From Affinirhizobium lemnae (lineage in GTDB: Bacteria; Pseudomonadota; Alphaproteobacteria; Rhizobiales; Rhizobiaceae), in contig NZ_JALJQZ010000002.1 of assembly GCF_022968395.1 (NCBI RefSeq), forward strand, positions 186,001 to 250,000: DNA of 64,000 nucleotides. The letters are read 5' to 3'. Under the pieces are notes generated by a model, which had not been told where the DNA came from, did not search any database, and saw only the letters and a program-made list of their open reading frames with translations. Below, in pieces: positions 21,021 to 31,271 of the stretch. The translations under genes and the position numbers were made by a program. Positions within the stretch are counted from its first letter, which is position 1. Every line of letters begins with the position of its first letter.

Positions 21021-21790
21021 TTGAAGTTGTCCTTGCGCTTGCGCAGTTCGGCAAAGACATCCTCATTGGTGGCGCCTTCCATCACCAGATGGCGGCGGAT
21101 ATCGGGATCTGCCACGCGCAGGAAGGGATTGGTTTCCTTTTCCAGCCCCATCATGGTGGGTATCGTGAACTTCCCCTCGGCGCGCAATTCATCGATCTGG
21201 CGGGCGCGTCGCTGAAGCACCTCGTTGCCAGCATCCACGCTGAGCGCAAAGCGGGCATTGGATTGCGTATACTCATGGCCAAAGTAGATGGCCGTCTCAT
21301 CCGGCAGCACGGCCAGCTTCTGGAAGGAATGCCACATATCGGCGGCGGTTCTCTCGAACAGGCGCCCGCAGCCCAGCGCGAAAAGCGTATCGGCGGCAAA
21401 CAGAATCTTGTCTTCAGGGAAATGGAAACAGATGTGGCCCGCGGTGTGCCCCGGCGTTTCGAACACCCGCACCGGATGTTCGCCGAACTGAAACTCATCG
21501 CCATCCCCTATCGTGCGATCAAGGCCCGGAATGGCAACCGCTTCGTTGATCGGGCCGATGATCTCGCAGCCATAGCGCTCCTTCAGCGCCAGATTGGCCT
21601 CGACGTGATCGGTGTGGTGATGGGTGGTGAAAATGTGGGTAATCTTCCAGCCGCGTTTTTCTGCTGCGTTGACGATCGGCCCTTCCTCGGGAGCATCAAT
21701 GCAGGCCGTCAATCCGCTTTCGGGATCGTGAACCAGAACGCCATAATTATCGCTTCGGCATGTAAAGACTTCGATTTCCAGAGGTTTCAT
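21017..21790 (-). CDS. gloB: Hydroxyacylglutathione hydrolase (glyoxalase II)
   Basis: A 257-residue metallo-beta-lactamase-fold hydrolase. The metal-binding motif THHHTDH is at 56-62, followed by the [10 protein letters not shown] histidine. It hydrolyses S-D-lactoylglutathione to D-lactate and glutathione in methylglyoxal detoxification. The start is ATG 21790 (MKPLEIEVF); a longer frame to 21862 is not family-like. It is divergent from the methyltransferase gene. Confidence 0.95.
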   Translation of the reverse strand: MKPLEIEVFTCRSDNYGVLVHDPESGLTACIDAPEEGPIVNAAEKRGWKITHIFTTHHHTDHVEANLALKERYGCEIIGPINEAVAIPGLDRTIGDGDEFQFGEHPVRVFETPGHTAGHICFHFPEDKILFAADTLFALGCGRLFERTAADMWHSFQKLAVLPDETAIYFGHEYTQSNARFALSVDAGNEVLQRRARQIDELRAEGKFTIPTMMGLEKETNPFLRVADPDIRRHLVMEGATNEDVFAELRKRKDNFK

Positions 21791-21878
21791 TCGCCAGACC
21801 CGTTGCGCTGCACTGTTTGCGACACAATGTAGAGACAGACGACTTGAAGTCCAACCTCCCATCGGTCAGGTTTGGGAA

Positions 21879-22622
21879 ATGCACGCCGATATTGTCGATC
21901 TCAGAGAATTCTATCATTCGCCCCTGGGTGCCTTTGCCGAGCATTCCATCGGTATGGCCCTGAGTTCGCTCTGGGCGCGGCTTCCGGAAGAGCGGCTGGT
22001 GGGCCTTGGCTACGCGGTGCCTTATATCGAGCGCTTCAAGGCCGATACGGAGCGGACATTTGCCTTCATGCCGGCAGGGCAGGGGGCGGTAAACTGGCCG
22101 GTCGGCGATCTTTCCTCGACGGCGCTGGTTTTCGAGGAGGAGCTGCCGTTGCCGGATTCCTCCATCGATCGGATCCTGATGGTGCATTCGCTGGAATTTG
22201 CCGAAAATCCGCGCGAGACCCTGAAGGAGATGTGGCGGGTGCTGGCGCCGGGTGGGCGGCTGGTCATCGTCGTGCCGAACCGTCGCGGGGTCTGGGCGCG
22301 CATGGAGCATACGCCCTTCGGTTCCGGACGGCCCTATTCCCGCCGGCAACTGACGAACCTGCTGCGGGAGACGAATTTCACCCCCGCCGCCAGTGCAGAA
22401 GCGCTATTCTTTCCGCCGTCGAAAGTGCGAGCCGTCCTCAAGCTTCGTCACGGTCTGGAACGCATTGGCCGGAGGCTCTGGCCTGCTTTTTCCGGCGTTC
22501 TCATTCTGGAAGCGCAGAAGCGCCTCTATCAGGGGCTTCCTGTCGCGGCACGCGCATCCCGTCGCGTCTTCGTGCCCGTGCTTGGCGCACAGGGCGTTCC
22601 GACGACCAGAAGCCGCAGTTGA
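21879..22622 (+). CDS. SAM-dependent methyltransferase (class I, Methyltransf_11)
   Basis: A 247-residue protein with a degenerate class I fold: the motif region LPLPDSSIDRILMVHSLEFAENPRETLKEMWRVLAPGGRLVIVVPNRRG is typical of Methyltransf_11. The canonical glycine-rich SAM loop is not obvious in the N-terminal part. The divergent gloB/methyltransferase pair is recurrent in Rhizobiales. The substrate is unknown. Confidence 0.85.
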   Translation: MHADIVDLREFYHSPLGAFAEHSIGMALSSLWARLPEERLVGLGYAVPYIERFKADTERTFAFMPAGQGAVNWPVGDLSSTALVFEEELPLPDSSIDRILMVHSLEFAENPRETLKEMWRVLAPGGRLVIVVPNRRGVWARMEHTPFGSGRPYSRRQLTNLLRETNFTPAASAEALFFPPSKVRAVLKLRHGLERIGRRLWPAFSGVLILEAQKRLYQGLPVAARASRRVFVPVLGAQGVPTTRSRS

Positions 22623-22707
22623 GGTCATGCCTGAGTTGAAGTCGGCCCCGGCCTCGTCTGGCCTCGACAAAAGCGGCTGACGGGATTAAGGGCGAAGGGT
22701 CTAATTT

Positions 22708-23832
22708 ATGGAAGGTTCCTGTCCCATGGATACAGCCGTGCTGAAGCCCGTTCCCCGCCCCGGAATCATGGATATCGCCGCCTATGTGCCGGGTAAGGAA
22801 CATGCGCCGGGCGTGGCCCGCGTGTTCAAGCTTTCCTCCAACGAGACGCCGCTGGGTGCCAGCCCAAGCGCCATCGATGCGTTTCGTCAGACAGCGGGCC
22901 ATCTGGAAATCTATCCGGACGGTCAGGCGAACCAGTTGCGCGGCGCGATTGCCGAAACGCACGGCCTGAACCCGGCGAACCTGATGTGCGGCAACGGCTC
23001 GGACGAGCTTCTGGGCTTGCTGTGCCACGTCTATCTCGGCCTGGGCGATGAGGCGATCATCACCGAGCACGGCTTTCTCGTCTACAAGATCCAGATTATG
23101 GGTGCCGGTGCCACGCCGGTCACGGTGAAGGAGAAAGAGGCCCGCGTTGACGTGGACGCCATTCTTGCAGCCGTCACGCCGAAGACGAAGATGGTGTTCA
23201 TCGCCAATCCCGGCAATCCGACCGGTACCTATGTTCCTGCTGCGGAAGTGCGCCGTCTGCATGCGGGCCTTCCGAAGAATGTGATTCTGGTTCTTGATGC
23301 CGCCTATGCTGAATATGTACACGAGCATGATTACGAAGCGGGTATCGAGCTCGTTTCGTCCAGCCAGAATGTTGTGATGACCCGCACCTTCTCCAAGGCT
23401 TACGGTCTGGCCGCACTGCGCGTGGGCTGGATGTACGGCCCTGCCGATATCCTCGATGCCCTGAACCGTATTCGCGGGCCGTTCAACATGAATGCGCCTG
23501 CCATTGCCGCAGGGTCCGCTGCCATGCGCGATCAGGCCTTCATCGCAAAGGCTGTTGCTCACAACGATGAATGGCTGTCCAAGCTCACCAAGGCTTTCGA
23601 GGAAATGGGGCTGACTGTTACGCCGTCGGTGACCAATTTCGTTCTCCTCCATTTCCCGGATGTCGATGGCAAGCGTGCGCCGGACGCCGATGAGTTCCTC
23701 ACCAGCCGCGGCTACATTCTGCGTGCCGTAAAGGGCTATGGTTTCCCGAATGCGCTGCGCATGACGGTGGGTTCGGAAGAAGCCAATCTCGGTGTGATTG
23801 CCGCAATGCGCGAATTTCTGGGCAAGGCATGA
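22708..23832 (+). CDS. hisC: Histidinol-phosphate aminotransferase (HisC-type)
   Basis: A 374-residue fold-type I PLP enzyme with [18 protein letters not shown] and the PLP lysine in [17 protein letters not shown] (Lys230). Its overlap with a prephenate/arogenate dehydrogenase gene suggests it also or mainly acts on aromatic amino acid precursors (HisC2-type). The ATG at 22708 has a GAAGGG ribosome-binding site; ATG 22726 is an alternative. The stop overlaps the next start (ATGA). Confidence 0.93.
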   Translation: MEGSCPMDTAVLKPVPRPGIMDIAAYVPGKEHAPGVARVFKLSSNETPLGASPSAIDAFRQTAGHLEIYPDGQANQLRGAIAETHGLNPANLMCGNGSDELLGLLCHVYLGLGDEAIITEHGFLVYKIQIMGAGATPVTVKEKEARVDVDAILAAVTPKTKMVFIANPGNPTGTYVPAAEVRRLHAGLPKNVILVLDAAYAEYVHEHDYEAGIELVSSSQNVVMTRTFSKAYGLAALRVGWMYGPADILDALNRIRGPFNMNAPAIAAGSAAMRDQAFIAKAVAHNDEWLSKLTKAFEEMGLTVTPSVTNFVLLHFPDVDGKRAPDADEFLTSRGYILRAVKGYGFPNALRMTVGSEEANLGVIAAMREFLGKA

Positions 23833-24758
23833 GCGACCTTCTGTTTGACCGGATCGCGCTGATCGGCATCGGTCTGATTGGCTCATCGATTGCGCGCGAC
23901 ATCAAGGCGCTGGGTCTGGCGGGCGAAGTGGTGATCTCCACCCGCAGCCCCGAAACGCTGAAGCGCGCCGAAGAGCTTGCACTCGGCGATCGCTACACGA
24001 CCTCAGCGGCAGAGGCGGTTCGCGATGCGGATCTCATTGTCGTCTCCGTTCCGGTCGGTTCTTCCGGCCTTGTGGCGGAGCAGATCGCGCCGAACCTGAA
24101 GCCCGGTGCGATCCTTACCGATGTCGGCTCGACAAAGGCCTCCGTGATCGCGCAGATGGCACCGCATGTGCCGGAAGGCGTTCATTTCATTCCGGGTCAC
24201 CCGCTGGCGGGTACGGAGAAATCCGGTCCGGACGCCGGTTTCGAAGGCCTGTTTCGCGGACGCTGGTGCATTTTTACACCTCTGCCAGAGACGGATGAGG
24301 CGGCCCTGGGACGTCTGCGGAATTTCTGGATCGCGCTCGGTTCCAAGATCGACGAGATGGATCCGCAGCATCACGACAAGGTGCTGGCGATTGTCTCTCA
24401 CCTGCCGCACATCATCGCCTACAATATCGTGGGCACGGCGGACGATCTGGAGACCGTAACGGAATCGGAAGTCATCAAATATTCCGCGTCCGGTTTCCGT
24501 GACTTCACCCGTCTGGCGGCGTCAGACCCCACGATGTGGCGGGATGTGTGCCTGCATAACAAGGATGCCATCCTCGAAATGCTGGCGCGGTTCTCCGAGG
24601 ATCTGGCCTATCTGCAGCGGGCAATCCGCTGGGGCGAGGGCGACAAGCTGTTCGAACTGTTCTCGCGCACCCGTACCATTCGCCGTTCCATCGTTCAGGC
24701 GGGCCAGGACGTGGACGCGCCCGACTTTGGCCGCCACGCGCTGGACCCGAAGGCCTGA
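23829..24758 (+). CDS. tyrC: Prephenate/arogenate dehydrogenase
   Basis: A 309-residue TyrA-family enzyme with the NAD(P)-binding loop [13 protein letters not shown] near the N-terminus and the conserved [15 protein letters not shown] and [10 protein letters not shown] signatures. It oxidatively decarboxylates prephenate or arogenate towards tyrosine. It is translationally coupled with the upstream aminotransferase, a typical pairing for the last steps of tyrosine synthesis. No ACT or chorismate mutase domain is attached. The symbol tyrC reflects the cyclohexadienyl form and is less certain than the function. Confidence 0.93.
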   Translation: MSDLLFDRIALIGIGLIGSSIARDIKALGLAGEVVISTRSPETLKRAEELALGDRYTTSAAEAVRDADLIVVSVPVGSSGLVAEQIAPNLKPGAILTDVGSTKASVIAQMAPHVPEGVHFIPGHPLAGTEKSGPDAGFEGLFRGRWCIFTPLPETDEAALGRLRNFWIALGSKIDEMDPQHHDKVLAIVSHLPHIIAYNIVGTADDLETVTESEVIKYSASGFRDFTRLAASDPTMWRDVCLHNKDAILEMLARFSEDLAYLQRAIRWGEGDKLFELFSRTRTIRRSIVQAGQDVDAPDFGRHALDPKA

Positions 24759-24773
24759 CGAGATACGAAGCCG

Positions 24774-25778
24774 TTATAGCGGCGGGATCTCGCCAATCGC
24801 GATGAACCCGCCGAGGATGACCTTGCCATTGTTCAGTGTAAGATCGATGGCAGCTCTGTCGCCGCCGCCGGTCATGGCGGAGAGCATCTTGGTGGCCGTG
24901 TCGACCGTCTTGGCCAATTGCGGGGCGCTAGCCTTGATCTGGTCACGCCAGGCGCTCAGCTTGTCGACTTCCACCCGCAGTTTTCCGGAAATGCGGCCAT
25001 CGTCACCCACGGAGAATGGCCCGCTGATCGACAGCGCCTGACCATTGCCAAGGTCGATGCCAAGGCGGCGCATTTCGCCCTTGGTGCCATAGATACCTCG
25101 ACCCGGATCCTGACCGGCGAGCAGGGCTGCTTTTCCGGCAAGCGTCACATCACCCACTGCCGTAAAGCGCGGCACGATCTGCGGGACGCCCTTTGCGGAG
25201 ACATCCGTATCCTGCAGCGTAATGGCCGCATCAAGGTCGTTTCCGTTCTGGCGCAGGTGGGCTTCAGTATGGCCGACCTTGACGTCGAAGGCCTGGCTTG
25301 TCTGGGTCGAAACGATACCGGTCATCAGACCCTTGATGACTGTGGAGCTACGATCTACACCGCCCAGCGTGGTGACGAGGCTGGACTGCAGGCTTTCCCA
25401 TTGCGAGGATGCCGCAATGCCGGTGCCGGTGCGTGTTTCCGCCGGACCATCCAGTTCCCAAACGATGTGGCTTGGCTGATAAATCTGTGCTGCGGAGCGC
25501 AATGCACCAAAGGTGGCCGCAACACCGTTAGTTTTGTCATCGATGGATACCTTTGAGCAGAACAGGCCGATCCGGAACGGATAGCCGCGATATTCCGCAT
25601 CCTGGCAGACAGCAGTAACGCCATGGCGCTGCTGATCGCCAAGTAGCGCAAGCGTCTTTTCCTTCAGCATTGATGCCGCATAGAACCACCCGGCCGTGTA
25701 GAGCCCGATCACCAGGAGAATGCCGGCTGCGAGCGCCCAAATCTTTGCACTCACGTTGCTTCGGCTTGACGCTGCCAT
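24774..25778 (-). CDS. DUF2125 domain protein, membrane-anchored
   Basis: A protein of about 334 residues with one N-terminal transmembrane segment (IWALAAGILLVIGLYTAGWFYAASML) and a long extracytoplasmic beta-rich region matching DUF2125 (CQDAEYRGYPFRIGLFCSK). The start is ATG 25778, preceded by TTGGAG; a TTG at 25790 would overlap that site. The family occurs in alphaproteobacteria and has no assigned function. It is convergent with the dehydrogenase gene. Confidence 0.85.
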   Translation of the reverse strand: MAASSRSNVSAKIWALAAGILLVIGLYTAGWFYAASMLKEKTLALLGDQQRHGVTAVCQDAEYRGYPFRIGLFCSKVSIDDKTNGVAATFGALRSAAQIYQPSHIVWELDGPAETRTGTGIAASSQWESLQSSLVTTLGGVDRSSTVIKGLMTGIVSTQTSQAFDVKVGHTEAHLRQNGNDLDAAITLQDTDVSAKGVPQIVPRFTAVGDVTLAGKAALLAGQDPGRGIYGTKGEMRRLGIDLGNGQALSISGPFSVGDDGRISGKLRVEVDKLSAWRDQIKASAPQLAKTVDTATKMLSAMTGGGDRAAIDLTLNNGKVILGGFIAIGEIPPL

Positions 25779-25829
25779 GATGATCTCCAATGGTGCTTTG
25801 CAAAATAATTATGCGATGTGGCGTGCGAT

Positions 25830-26375
25830 ATGGACGAATTTTGGGTCTTTGGCTACGGCTCCCTGATGTGGAACCCCGGCTTTGCCTTTCAAGAGCGGAT
25901 CAATGCATTGACCTTCGGCTATCGCCGCTCGCTCTGCGTTCGCTCCTATGTTCACCGGGGAACGCCCGAGCAGCCGGGGCTGGTGCTGGGGCTTGATCGG
26001 GGTGGTTCCTGCAAGGGCGTGGCTTTCCGGGTGGCTGAGGGCGACTGGCCGGAGGTGCTGGCCTATCTTCGCGAGCGAGAGCTGGTGACCAACGTCTATC
26101 TCGAAAAATCACTGCCGCTCGTGTTGCTCGATGGACGAAAGGTTCGCGCGACGGGCTACGTGATCGACAGAACTCACCCCCAATATGCCGGTTCGCTCGA
26201 AATCGATGAGGCGGCCCGGATCATTGCAGGGGCAACAGGCAAGTCGGGTCCGAACCACGCCTACGTGACGAATACAGTGGAGCACATGCGTGACATGGGG
26301 ATTCGCGATGCCTGGCTGGAAGGGGTGGCGCATTGTGTGACCCGGACCATGAAAGGTGATCTTTTATCATTTTAA
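25830..26375 (+). CDS. Gamma-glutamylcyclotransferase (ChaC-like)
   Basis: About 181 residues beginning MDEFWVFGYGSLMWNPGF, the substrate-binding loop of ChaC/GGCT proteins. The catalytic glutamate region is KSLPLVLL/ATGYVID. ChaC-type enzymes cleave glutathione to 5-oxoproline and Cys-Gly. The start is taken at ATG 25830; an upstream GTG at 25818 is possible. It is divergent from the DUF2125 gene. Confidence 0.88.
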   Translation: MDEFWVFGYGSLMWNPGFAFQERINALTFGYRRSLCVRSYVHRGTPEQPGLVLGLDRGGSCKGVAFRVAEGDWPEVLAYLRERELVTNVYLEKSLPLVLLDGRKVRATGYVIDRTHPQYAGSLEIDEAARIIAGATGKSGPNHAYVTNTVEHMRDMGIRDAWLEGVAHCVTRTMKGDLLSF

Positions 26376-26552
26376 TCATGGCGCCAACAATACGACTTGT
26401 TGTTCATGCGGCGTTGCAACAGGGCTGGTAAATTGCTGGTTCGGGCATTATCACTTGTACAGGGGCCAAAAGCTTATCTGCGCACGCAAGTTGTACGGCT
26501 GCGCATCACATGCGGGTCTCTTCAAAACCGCTTTCAATGAGAATGGGGCATC

Positions 26553-27425
26553 ATGATCACGAATGTAGGAATTGTCGGCGCGGGACAGATGGGGTGTGGC
26601 ATTGCGCATGTCTGCGCGCTGGCAGGCTACAAAGTCACGCTTTATGACCTTTCCGCCGAGCGGATCGAGGCAGGTCTTGCCACCATCAACGGAAACCTGG
26701 CGCGGCAGGTCAGCAATGGCAAGCTTTCCGACGAGGATCGCCGCGCGACCCTGTCCCGTATTCGTGGGACTGGCGATGTGCACGACTTCGCTTCCGCCGA
26801 TCTGGTGATCGAGGCGGCTACAGAGGACGAGAGCGTCAAGCGCAAGATTTTCGCGCAAGTCTGCCCCGTTCTGAAGCCCGAAGCCCTGTTGGCAACTAAT
26901 ACATCGTCGCTGTCCATTACGAGGCTTGCTTCCGCAACCGATCGCCCCGAACGCTTCATGGGTATTCACTTCATGAATCCGGTGCCGGTTATGAAGCTGG
27001 TGGAACTGGTGCGTGGTATTGCAACCGGCGAGGCAACGTTCACCAAGGCCAAGGAATTCGTAGCTTCTCTCGACAAGACAGTTACGGTTGCGGAAGATTT
27101 CCCGGCATTCATCGTCAACCGCATACTTTTGCCGATGATCAACGAGGCGATCTATACGCTTTATGAGGGTGTCGGCTCGGTCGAGGCGATCGACACGGCC
27201 ATGAAACTGGGCGCGAACCATCCGATGGGACCGCTGCAACTGGCGGATTTCATCGGTCTCGATACCTGTCTCTCCATCATGCAGGTTCTCTATGACGGCC
27301 TTGCCGACAGCAAGTATCGTCCGTGTCCGCTGCTGGTCAAATATGTCGAGGCTGGCTGGCTTGGCCGCAAGTCCGGTCGCGGCTTCTACGATTACCGTGG
27401 CGAAGTGCCGGTTCCAACGCGCTGA
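26553..27425 (+). CDS. 3-hydroxybutyryl-CoA dehydrogenase
   Basis: A 290-residue enzyme with the Rossmann loop GIVGAGQMGCGIAHV at residues 6-20, the GIHFMNPVPVMKLVEL substrate region and the C-terminal signature for 3HCDH (DFPAFIVNRILLPMINEA). It interconverts 3-hydroxybutyryl-CoA and acetoacetyl-CoA with NAD(P), for beta-oxidation or polyhydroxybutyrate metabolism. A 14-bp terminator hairpin follows. The etf genes that often accompany it are 12 kb away here. Confidence 0.95.
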   Translation: MITNVGIVGAGQMGCGIAHVCALAGYKVTLYDLSAERIEAGLATINGNLARQVSNGKLSDEDRRATLSRIRGTGDVHDFASADLVIEAATEDESVKRKIFAQVCPVLKPEALLATNTSSLSITRLASATDRPERFMGIHFMNPVPVMKLVELVRGIATGEATFTKAKEFVASLDKTVTVAEDFPAFIVNRILLPMINEAIYTLYEGVGSVEAIDTAMKLGANHPMGPLQLADFIGLDTCLSIMQVLYDGLADSKYRPCPLLVKYVEAGWLGRKSGRGFYDYRGEVPVPTR

Positions 27426-27436
27426 CTTTTCAGCTG

Positions 27437-27468
27437 AAAGTGTCGGCGCTTCAGAGCGCCGACACTTT
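27437..27468. terminator. Bidirectional rho-independent terminator
   Basis: AAAGTGTCGGCGCT (27437-27450) pairs perfectly with its complement at 27455-27468 around a TCAG loop, flanked by A-rich and T-rich ends. It serves the dehydrogenase gene (+) and overlaps the last codons of the tlpA gene (-). Confidence 0.88.
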
Positions 27469-28110
27469 TGCGATCATGTCCTTGGCCCGATCGCTATCCC
27501 AGTGGGCGGGGCCATTCATGGCGCCGATGAGGCAGCCCTTCCTGTTGACGATGAGTGTGACAGGCAGGCCGAAAGCAAGGCCTTCCTTTTTCAGCGCATT
27601 GAAGACACCCATGGAACTATCCCGGTAATAGGCCAGATCGTGCACGCCTGTTTCCTGAAGAAAGGCCTTTGGTTTTTCATCACTGCCGGTATCGATGTTG
27701 ATGGCAACGACTTCAAACCGATCGCTACCCTTGGCCTTCTGCAGATTGTTGAGTGCCGGCATTTCTTCCCGGCAGGGCACGCACCAGGTTGCCCAGAGGT
27801 TGACGAGAACCGTCTTGCCTTCGAAATTCGGCAGTTTCAGATCCTGCCCCGCTGGCCCTTTGAAGGCGAGTGACTGCAACGGCCTTGGACTATCGACGCC
27901 CTTCATGGCCGCGATTTCGCCCGTCGCCAGCTCAGAGACAAGCTTTGCCTGTTCGATTGCTCCTTCGCACTGGCCACCTGCTATTTCTGTGGCATTGCCA
28001 GAGGGGTCATGCTTCACGTATACCGCAACCGCACCCGCCAGGATCCCGGCGATGGCTGCGACGATAACCAAGCGGGCGGATGGTAGACCCAAGGGTCTTT
28101 TGTTCGACAT
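27451..28110 (-). CDS. tlpA: TlpA-type thiol:disulfide interchange protein
   Basis: A 219-residue thioredoxin-fold protein anchored by an N-terminal helix ([18 protein letters not shown]). The redox motif WCVPC has Cys110 and Cys113, followed by the cis-Pro region GLPVTLIVN. It faces the periplasm, where TlpA reduces cytochrome oxidase copper-site proteins or apocytochromes. The start is 23 bp from argH on the other strand. Its 3' end is built into the terminator at 27437-27468. Confidence 0.93.
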   Translation of the reverse strand: MSNKRPLGLPSARLVIVAAIAGILAGAVAVYVKHDPSGNATEIAGGQCEGAIEQAKLVSELATGEIAAMKGVDSPRPLQSLAFKGPAGQDLKLPNFEGKTVLVNLWATWCVPCREEMPALNNLQKAKGSDRFEVVAINIDTGSDEKPKAFLQETGVHDLAYYRDSSMGVFNALKKEGLAFGLPVTLIVNRKGCLIGAMNGPAHWDSDRAKDMIAKVSAL

Positions 28111-28133
28111 TTACGACTCCAGGACGGATAATC

Positions 28134-29537
28134 ATGGCTGACGGCACGAAGGATGCGGGTTCCTCCAACCAGATGTGGGGCGGGCGCTTTGCCTCCGGTC
28201 CAGATGCCATCATGGAGGAGATAAACGCCTCCATCGGCTTCGACAAGAAGCTCTACGCTCAGGATATCCGCGGCTCAATCGCGCATGCCACCATGCTGGC
28301 GAAACAAGGCATTATTTCCGGCGAAGATAAAGACAAGATCGTCGAAGGTCTGAACACGATCCTGTCAGAGATCGAGGCGGGCCGTTTCGAATTCTCGCGC
28401 AAGCTCGAAGACATTCACATGAACATCGAGGCACGCCTTGCAACGCTGATCGGCCCGGCGGCCGGACGCCTGCACACTGCGCGTTCCCGTAACGATCAGG
28501 TGGCGCTGGATTTCCGCCTCTGGGTGAAGGAAGAGCTGGTCAAGACGGATGCTGCGCTGACGGACCTCATTACAGCGCTCCTCGACAAGGCGGAAGAACA
28601 CGCCGATACCGTGATGCCAGGCTTCACGCATTTGCAGACGGCGCAGCCGGTTACCTTCGGTCATCACTGCATGGCCTATGTGGAAATGTTCGGCCGCGAC
28701 CGTTCGCGTGTACGCCACGCCATCGACCACATGGACGAATGCCCGATCGGTGCCGCCGCCTTGGCCGGCACCGGCTTCAAGATCGACCGCCACATGACGG
28801 CAGAAGCGCTCGGCTTCCGTTCGCCGACCCGCAATTCGATCGATACGGTGTCCGACCGCGATTTCGCGCTGGAGTTCCTCTCGGTCGCCTCCATCTGCGC
28901 GGTTCATCTGTCGCGCTTTGCCGAGGAAATCGTCATCTGGTCGACGCCGCAGTTCGGCTTTATCCGCCTGTCGGATGCATTTTCGACCGGCTCCTCGATC
29001 ATGCCGCAGAAGAAGAACCCGGATGCCGCCGAACTGGTGCGCGCCAAGACCGGCCGCATCAATGGTTCGCTGGTGGCCTTGCTCACCATCATGAAGGGAC
29101 TTCCGCTCGCCTATTCCAAGGATATGCAGGAAGACAAGGAGCAGGTGTTCGACGCCGCCGAGAACCTGGAACTTGCCGTTGCGGCCATGGCTGGCATGGT
29201 GCGTGACATGACGGTGCGTGTGGACCGCATGCGGGCTGCCGCCGGTTCGGGCTTTTCGACCGCGACCGACCTTGCCGACTGGCTGGTGCGGGAGGCGGGT
29301 CTGCCGTTCCGCGACGCACACCACGTGACCGGTCGCGCCGTGGCGCTTGCGGAACAGAAGGGATGCGATCTCGCCGATCTCAGCCTCGAAGACCTGAAGT
29401 CGATCCATGAGGCTATTACCGAGAAGGTTTTCGACGTTCTGACGGTCGATGCCTCCGTGGCAAGCCGCATCAGCTTCGGCGGAACCGCTCCGTCGGAAGT
29501 GCGCAAGCAGATTGCCTGGTGGCGCGGACGCAACTGA
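28134..29537 (+). CDS. argH: Argininosuccinate lyase
   Basis: A 467-residue enzyme of the fumarase/aspartase superfamily that releases fumarate to give arginine. The signature [20 protein letters not shown] and the TSRSRNDQ-equivalent [13 protein letters not shown] are intact. The start at ATG 28134 gives the family N-terminus ([10 protein letters not shown]). The divergent tlpA-argH arrangement followed by lptM and lysA is standard in proteobacteria. Confidence 0.97.
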   Translation: MADGTKDAGSSNQMWGGRFASGPDAIMEEINASIGFDKKLYAQDIRGSIAHATMLAKQGIISGEDKDKIVEGLNTILSEIEAGRFEFSRKLEDIHMNIEARLATLIGPAAGRLHTARSRNDQVALDFRLWVKEELVKTDAALTDLITALLDKAEEHADTVMPGFTHLQTAQPVTFGHHCMAYVEMFGRDRSRVRHAIDHMDECPIGAAALAGTGFKIDRHMTAEALGFRSPTRNSIDTVSDRDFALEFLSVASICAVHLSRFAEEIVIWSTPQFGFIRLSDAFSTGSSIMPQKKNPDAAELVRAKTGRINGSLVALLTIMKGLPLAYSKDMQEDKEQVFDAAENLELAVAAMAGMVRDMTVRVDRMRAAAGSGFSTATDLADWLVREAGLPFRDAHHVTGRAVALAEQKGCDLADLSLEDLKSIHEAITEKVFDVLTVDASVASRISFGGTAPSEVRKQIAWWRGRN

Positions 29538-29615
29538 AGACGTGAAGAAGTGACTGCACAAGCGGCAAGAACTTCGCTATGAACAGGCTGAAACTGCTGT
29601 TTTGAAGGATTTGGA

Positions 29616-29813
29616 ATGTCCACCTTGCGCGTAATCGTTCGCATCACCGCTGTGATGTGCATTGCTGGTATCGTCGTGACCGCTTGTGGCCGAAAGGGCA
29701 ATCTGGACAAACCCAGCACGCCGATCGAGCAGCAGAACCTGCGCAAAAACAGCAGCCAGCCGCAGCAGAATACGGCTCCGGATCGTCCCTTCCTGCTTGA
29801 TCCGCTTCTCTAA
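29616..29813 (+). CDS. lptM: LptM-type small lipoprotein
   Basis: A 65-residue lipoprotein with a signal peptide and the lipobox VTAC, followed by the family motif GRKGNLDKP and a polar tail. LptM (YifL) assists maturation of the LptDE outer membrane translocon. Placement between argH and lysA is the conserved context. Confidence 0.9.
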   Translation: MSTLRVIVRITAVMCIAGIVVTACGRKGNLDKPSTPIEQQNLRKNSSQPQQNTAPDRPFLLDPLL

Positions 29814-29828
29814 ATCCGAGTTATTGCC

Positions 29829-31097
29829 GTGAACCATTTTCAGTATATCGACGGCGTGTTGCACGCCGAAGGCGTTGCCATTCCGGACATCGCCAAGGCC
29901 GTTGGCACACCCTTTTATTGCTATTCCACGGCGACGCTGGAGCGGCATTACAAGGTATTTTCGAAAGCCTTTGCCGATGTGGATGCCATGGTGTGCTATG
30001 CCATGAAGGCCAATTCCAACCAGGCGGTCTTGAAGACGCTCGGTCGGCTGGGGGCAGGCGTCGATGTTGTTTCCGGCGGTGAATTGCGTCGCGCTTTGGC
30101 GGCTGGAATTCCGGCGAGCCGCATCATGTTCTCCGGCGTCGGAAAGACGCCTGCGGAAATGGATCTGGCGCTTGAGGCAGGCATCTATTGCTTCAACGTG
30201 GAATCGGAGCCGGAACTCGAAATCCTGAACGTCCGGGCGCAGAAAATGGGCCGCAAGGCGCATGTCTCCTTCCGCATCAACCCGGATGTCGATGCGCGCA
30301 CCCATGCGAAGATCTCGACCGGCAAGAAGGAAAACAAGTTCGGTATTTCCTATGAGCGGGCGCGTGCAGTCTATGCCCATGCGGCAACGCTTCCCGGCAT
30401 TCATGTCAGCGGCATCGACATGCATATCGGTAGCCAGATCACCGAGCTTCAGCCGTTTGAAGATGCGTTCCGTCTCCTGCGCGAACTCGTCGAGACGCTG
30501 CGAACTGACGGTCACGCGATCGAGCACGTGGATATTGGCGGTGGGCTCGGCATTCCATACCGCGAAGACAATTCGCCACCGCCGCTGCCGGATGCCTACG
30601 CCGATATTGTCAAGGCGCAACTGCGAAGCCTCAATTGCAGGATCGTGACTGAGCCCGGTCGTCTGATCGTCGGCAATGCAGGTATCCTGGTCACCGAAGT
30701 TATCTTCGTGAAGGATGCGGGCGAGAAGACCTTTGTCATCGTGGATGGCGCGATGAACGATCTTATTCGCCCAACCCTTTATGAAGCTTATCACGGCATT
30801 CGCCCGGTCGTGCTTCCCGCCGCCGATGTGGAACATATCAAGGCCGATGTGGTCGGTCCTGTCTGCGAAACGGGGGATTATCTGGCGCTTGATCGCGATA
30901 TTGCGAAGCCCAATCCGGGCGATCTGTTCGCGGTTGGCTCTGCCGGTGCCTATGGCGCAGTCCAGGCGGGAACTTATAATTCACGCCTGCTGGTGCCAGA
31001 GGTTCTGGTCAAGGGTGATCAGTTCCACGTCATTCGACCGCGCGGAACCTATGAGGAGTTGATCGGCCTGGACAGTGTTCCGGCCTGGCTGGCCTGA
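29829..31097 (+). CDS. lysA: Diaminopimelate decarboxylase
   Basis: A 422-residue fold-type III PLP enzyme. The PLP lysine is Lys60 in VCYAMKANSNQ, and the C-terminal signature GPVCETGDYLA carries the active-site Cys. It converts meso-diaminopimelate to lysine. It starts at GTG 29829, 15 bp after the lptM stop, and probably shares that transcript. Confidence 0.97.
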   Translation: MNHFQYIDGVLHAEGVAIPDIAKAVGTPFYCYSTATLERHYKVFSKAFADVDAMVCYAMKANSNQAVLKTLGRLGAGVDVVSGGELRRALAAGIPASRIMFSGVGKTPAEMDLALEAGIYCFNVESEPELEILNVRAQKMGRKAHVSFRINPDVDARTHAKISTGKKENKFGISYERARAVYAHAATLPGIHVSGIDMHIGSQITELQPFEDAFRLLRELVETLRTDGHAIEHVDIGGGLGIPYREDNSPPPLPDAYADIVKAQLRSLNCRIVTEPGRLIVGNAGILVTEVIFVKDAGEKTFVIVDGAMNDLIRPTLYEAYHGIRPVVLPAADVEHIKADVVGPVCETGDYLALDRDIAKPNPGDLFAVGSAGAYGAVQAGTYNSRLLVPEVLVKGDQFHVIRPRGTYEELIGLDSVPAWLA

Positions 31098-31271
31098 GCG
31101 GTTTTTTCTGTCCGACCGTTCACATTTCAGAGAAATGGCGGGAAAGCGGCATCAAGTTTGGCGCTTCCCCTCGTCTTCGCCACAAAGGCTGGTATCTTCT
31201 GGCCAAGCGGCGGCGCTCTGGTTGCGTCGCTAATCGCCGGTTGACGCCGCCAGCTTCAGGAGACGGACCGC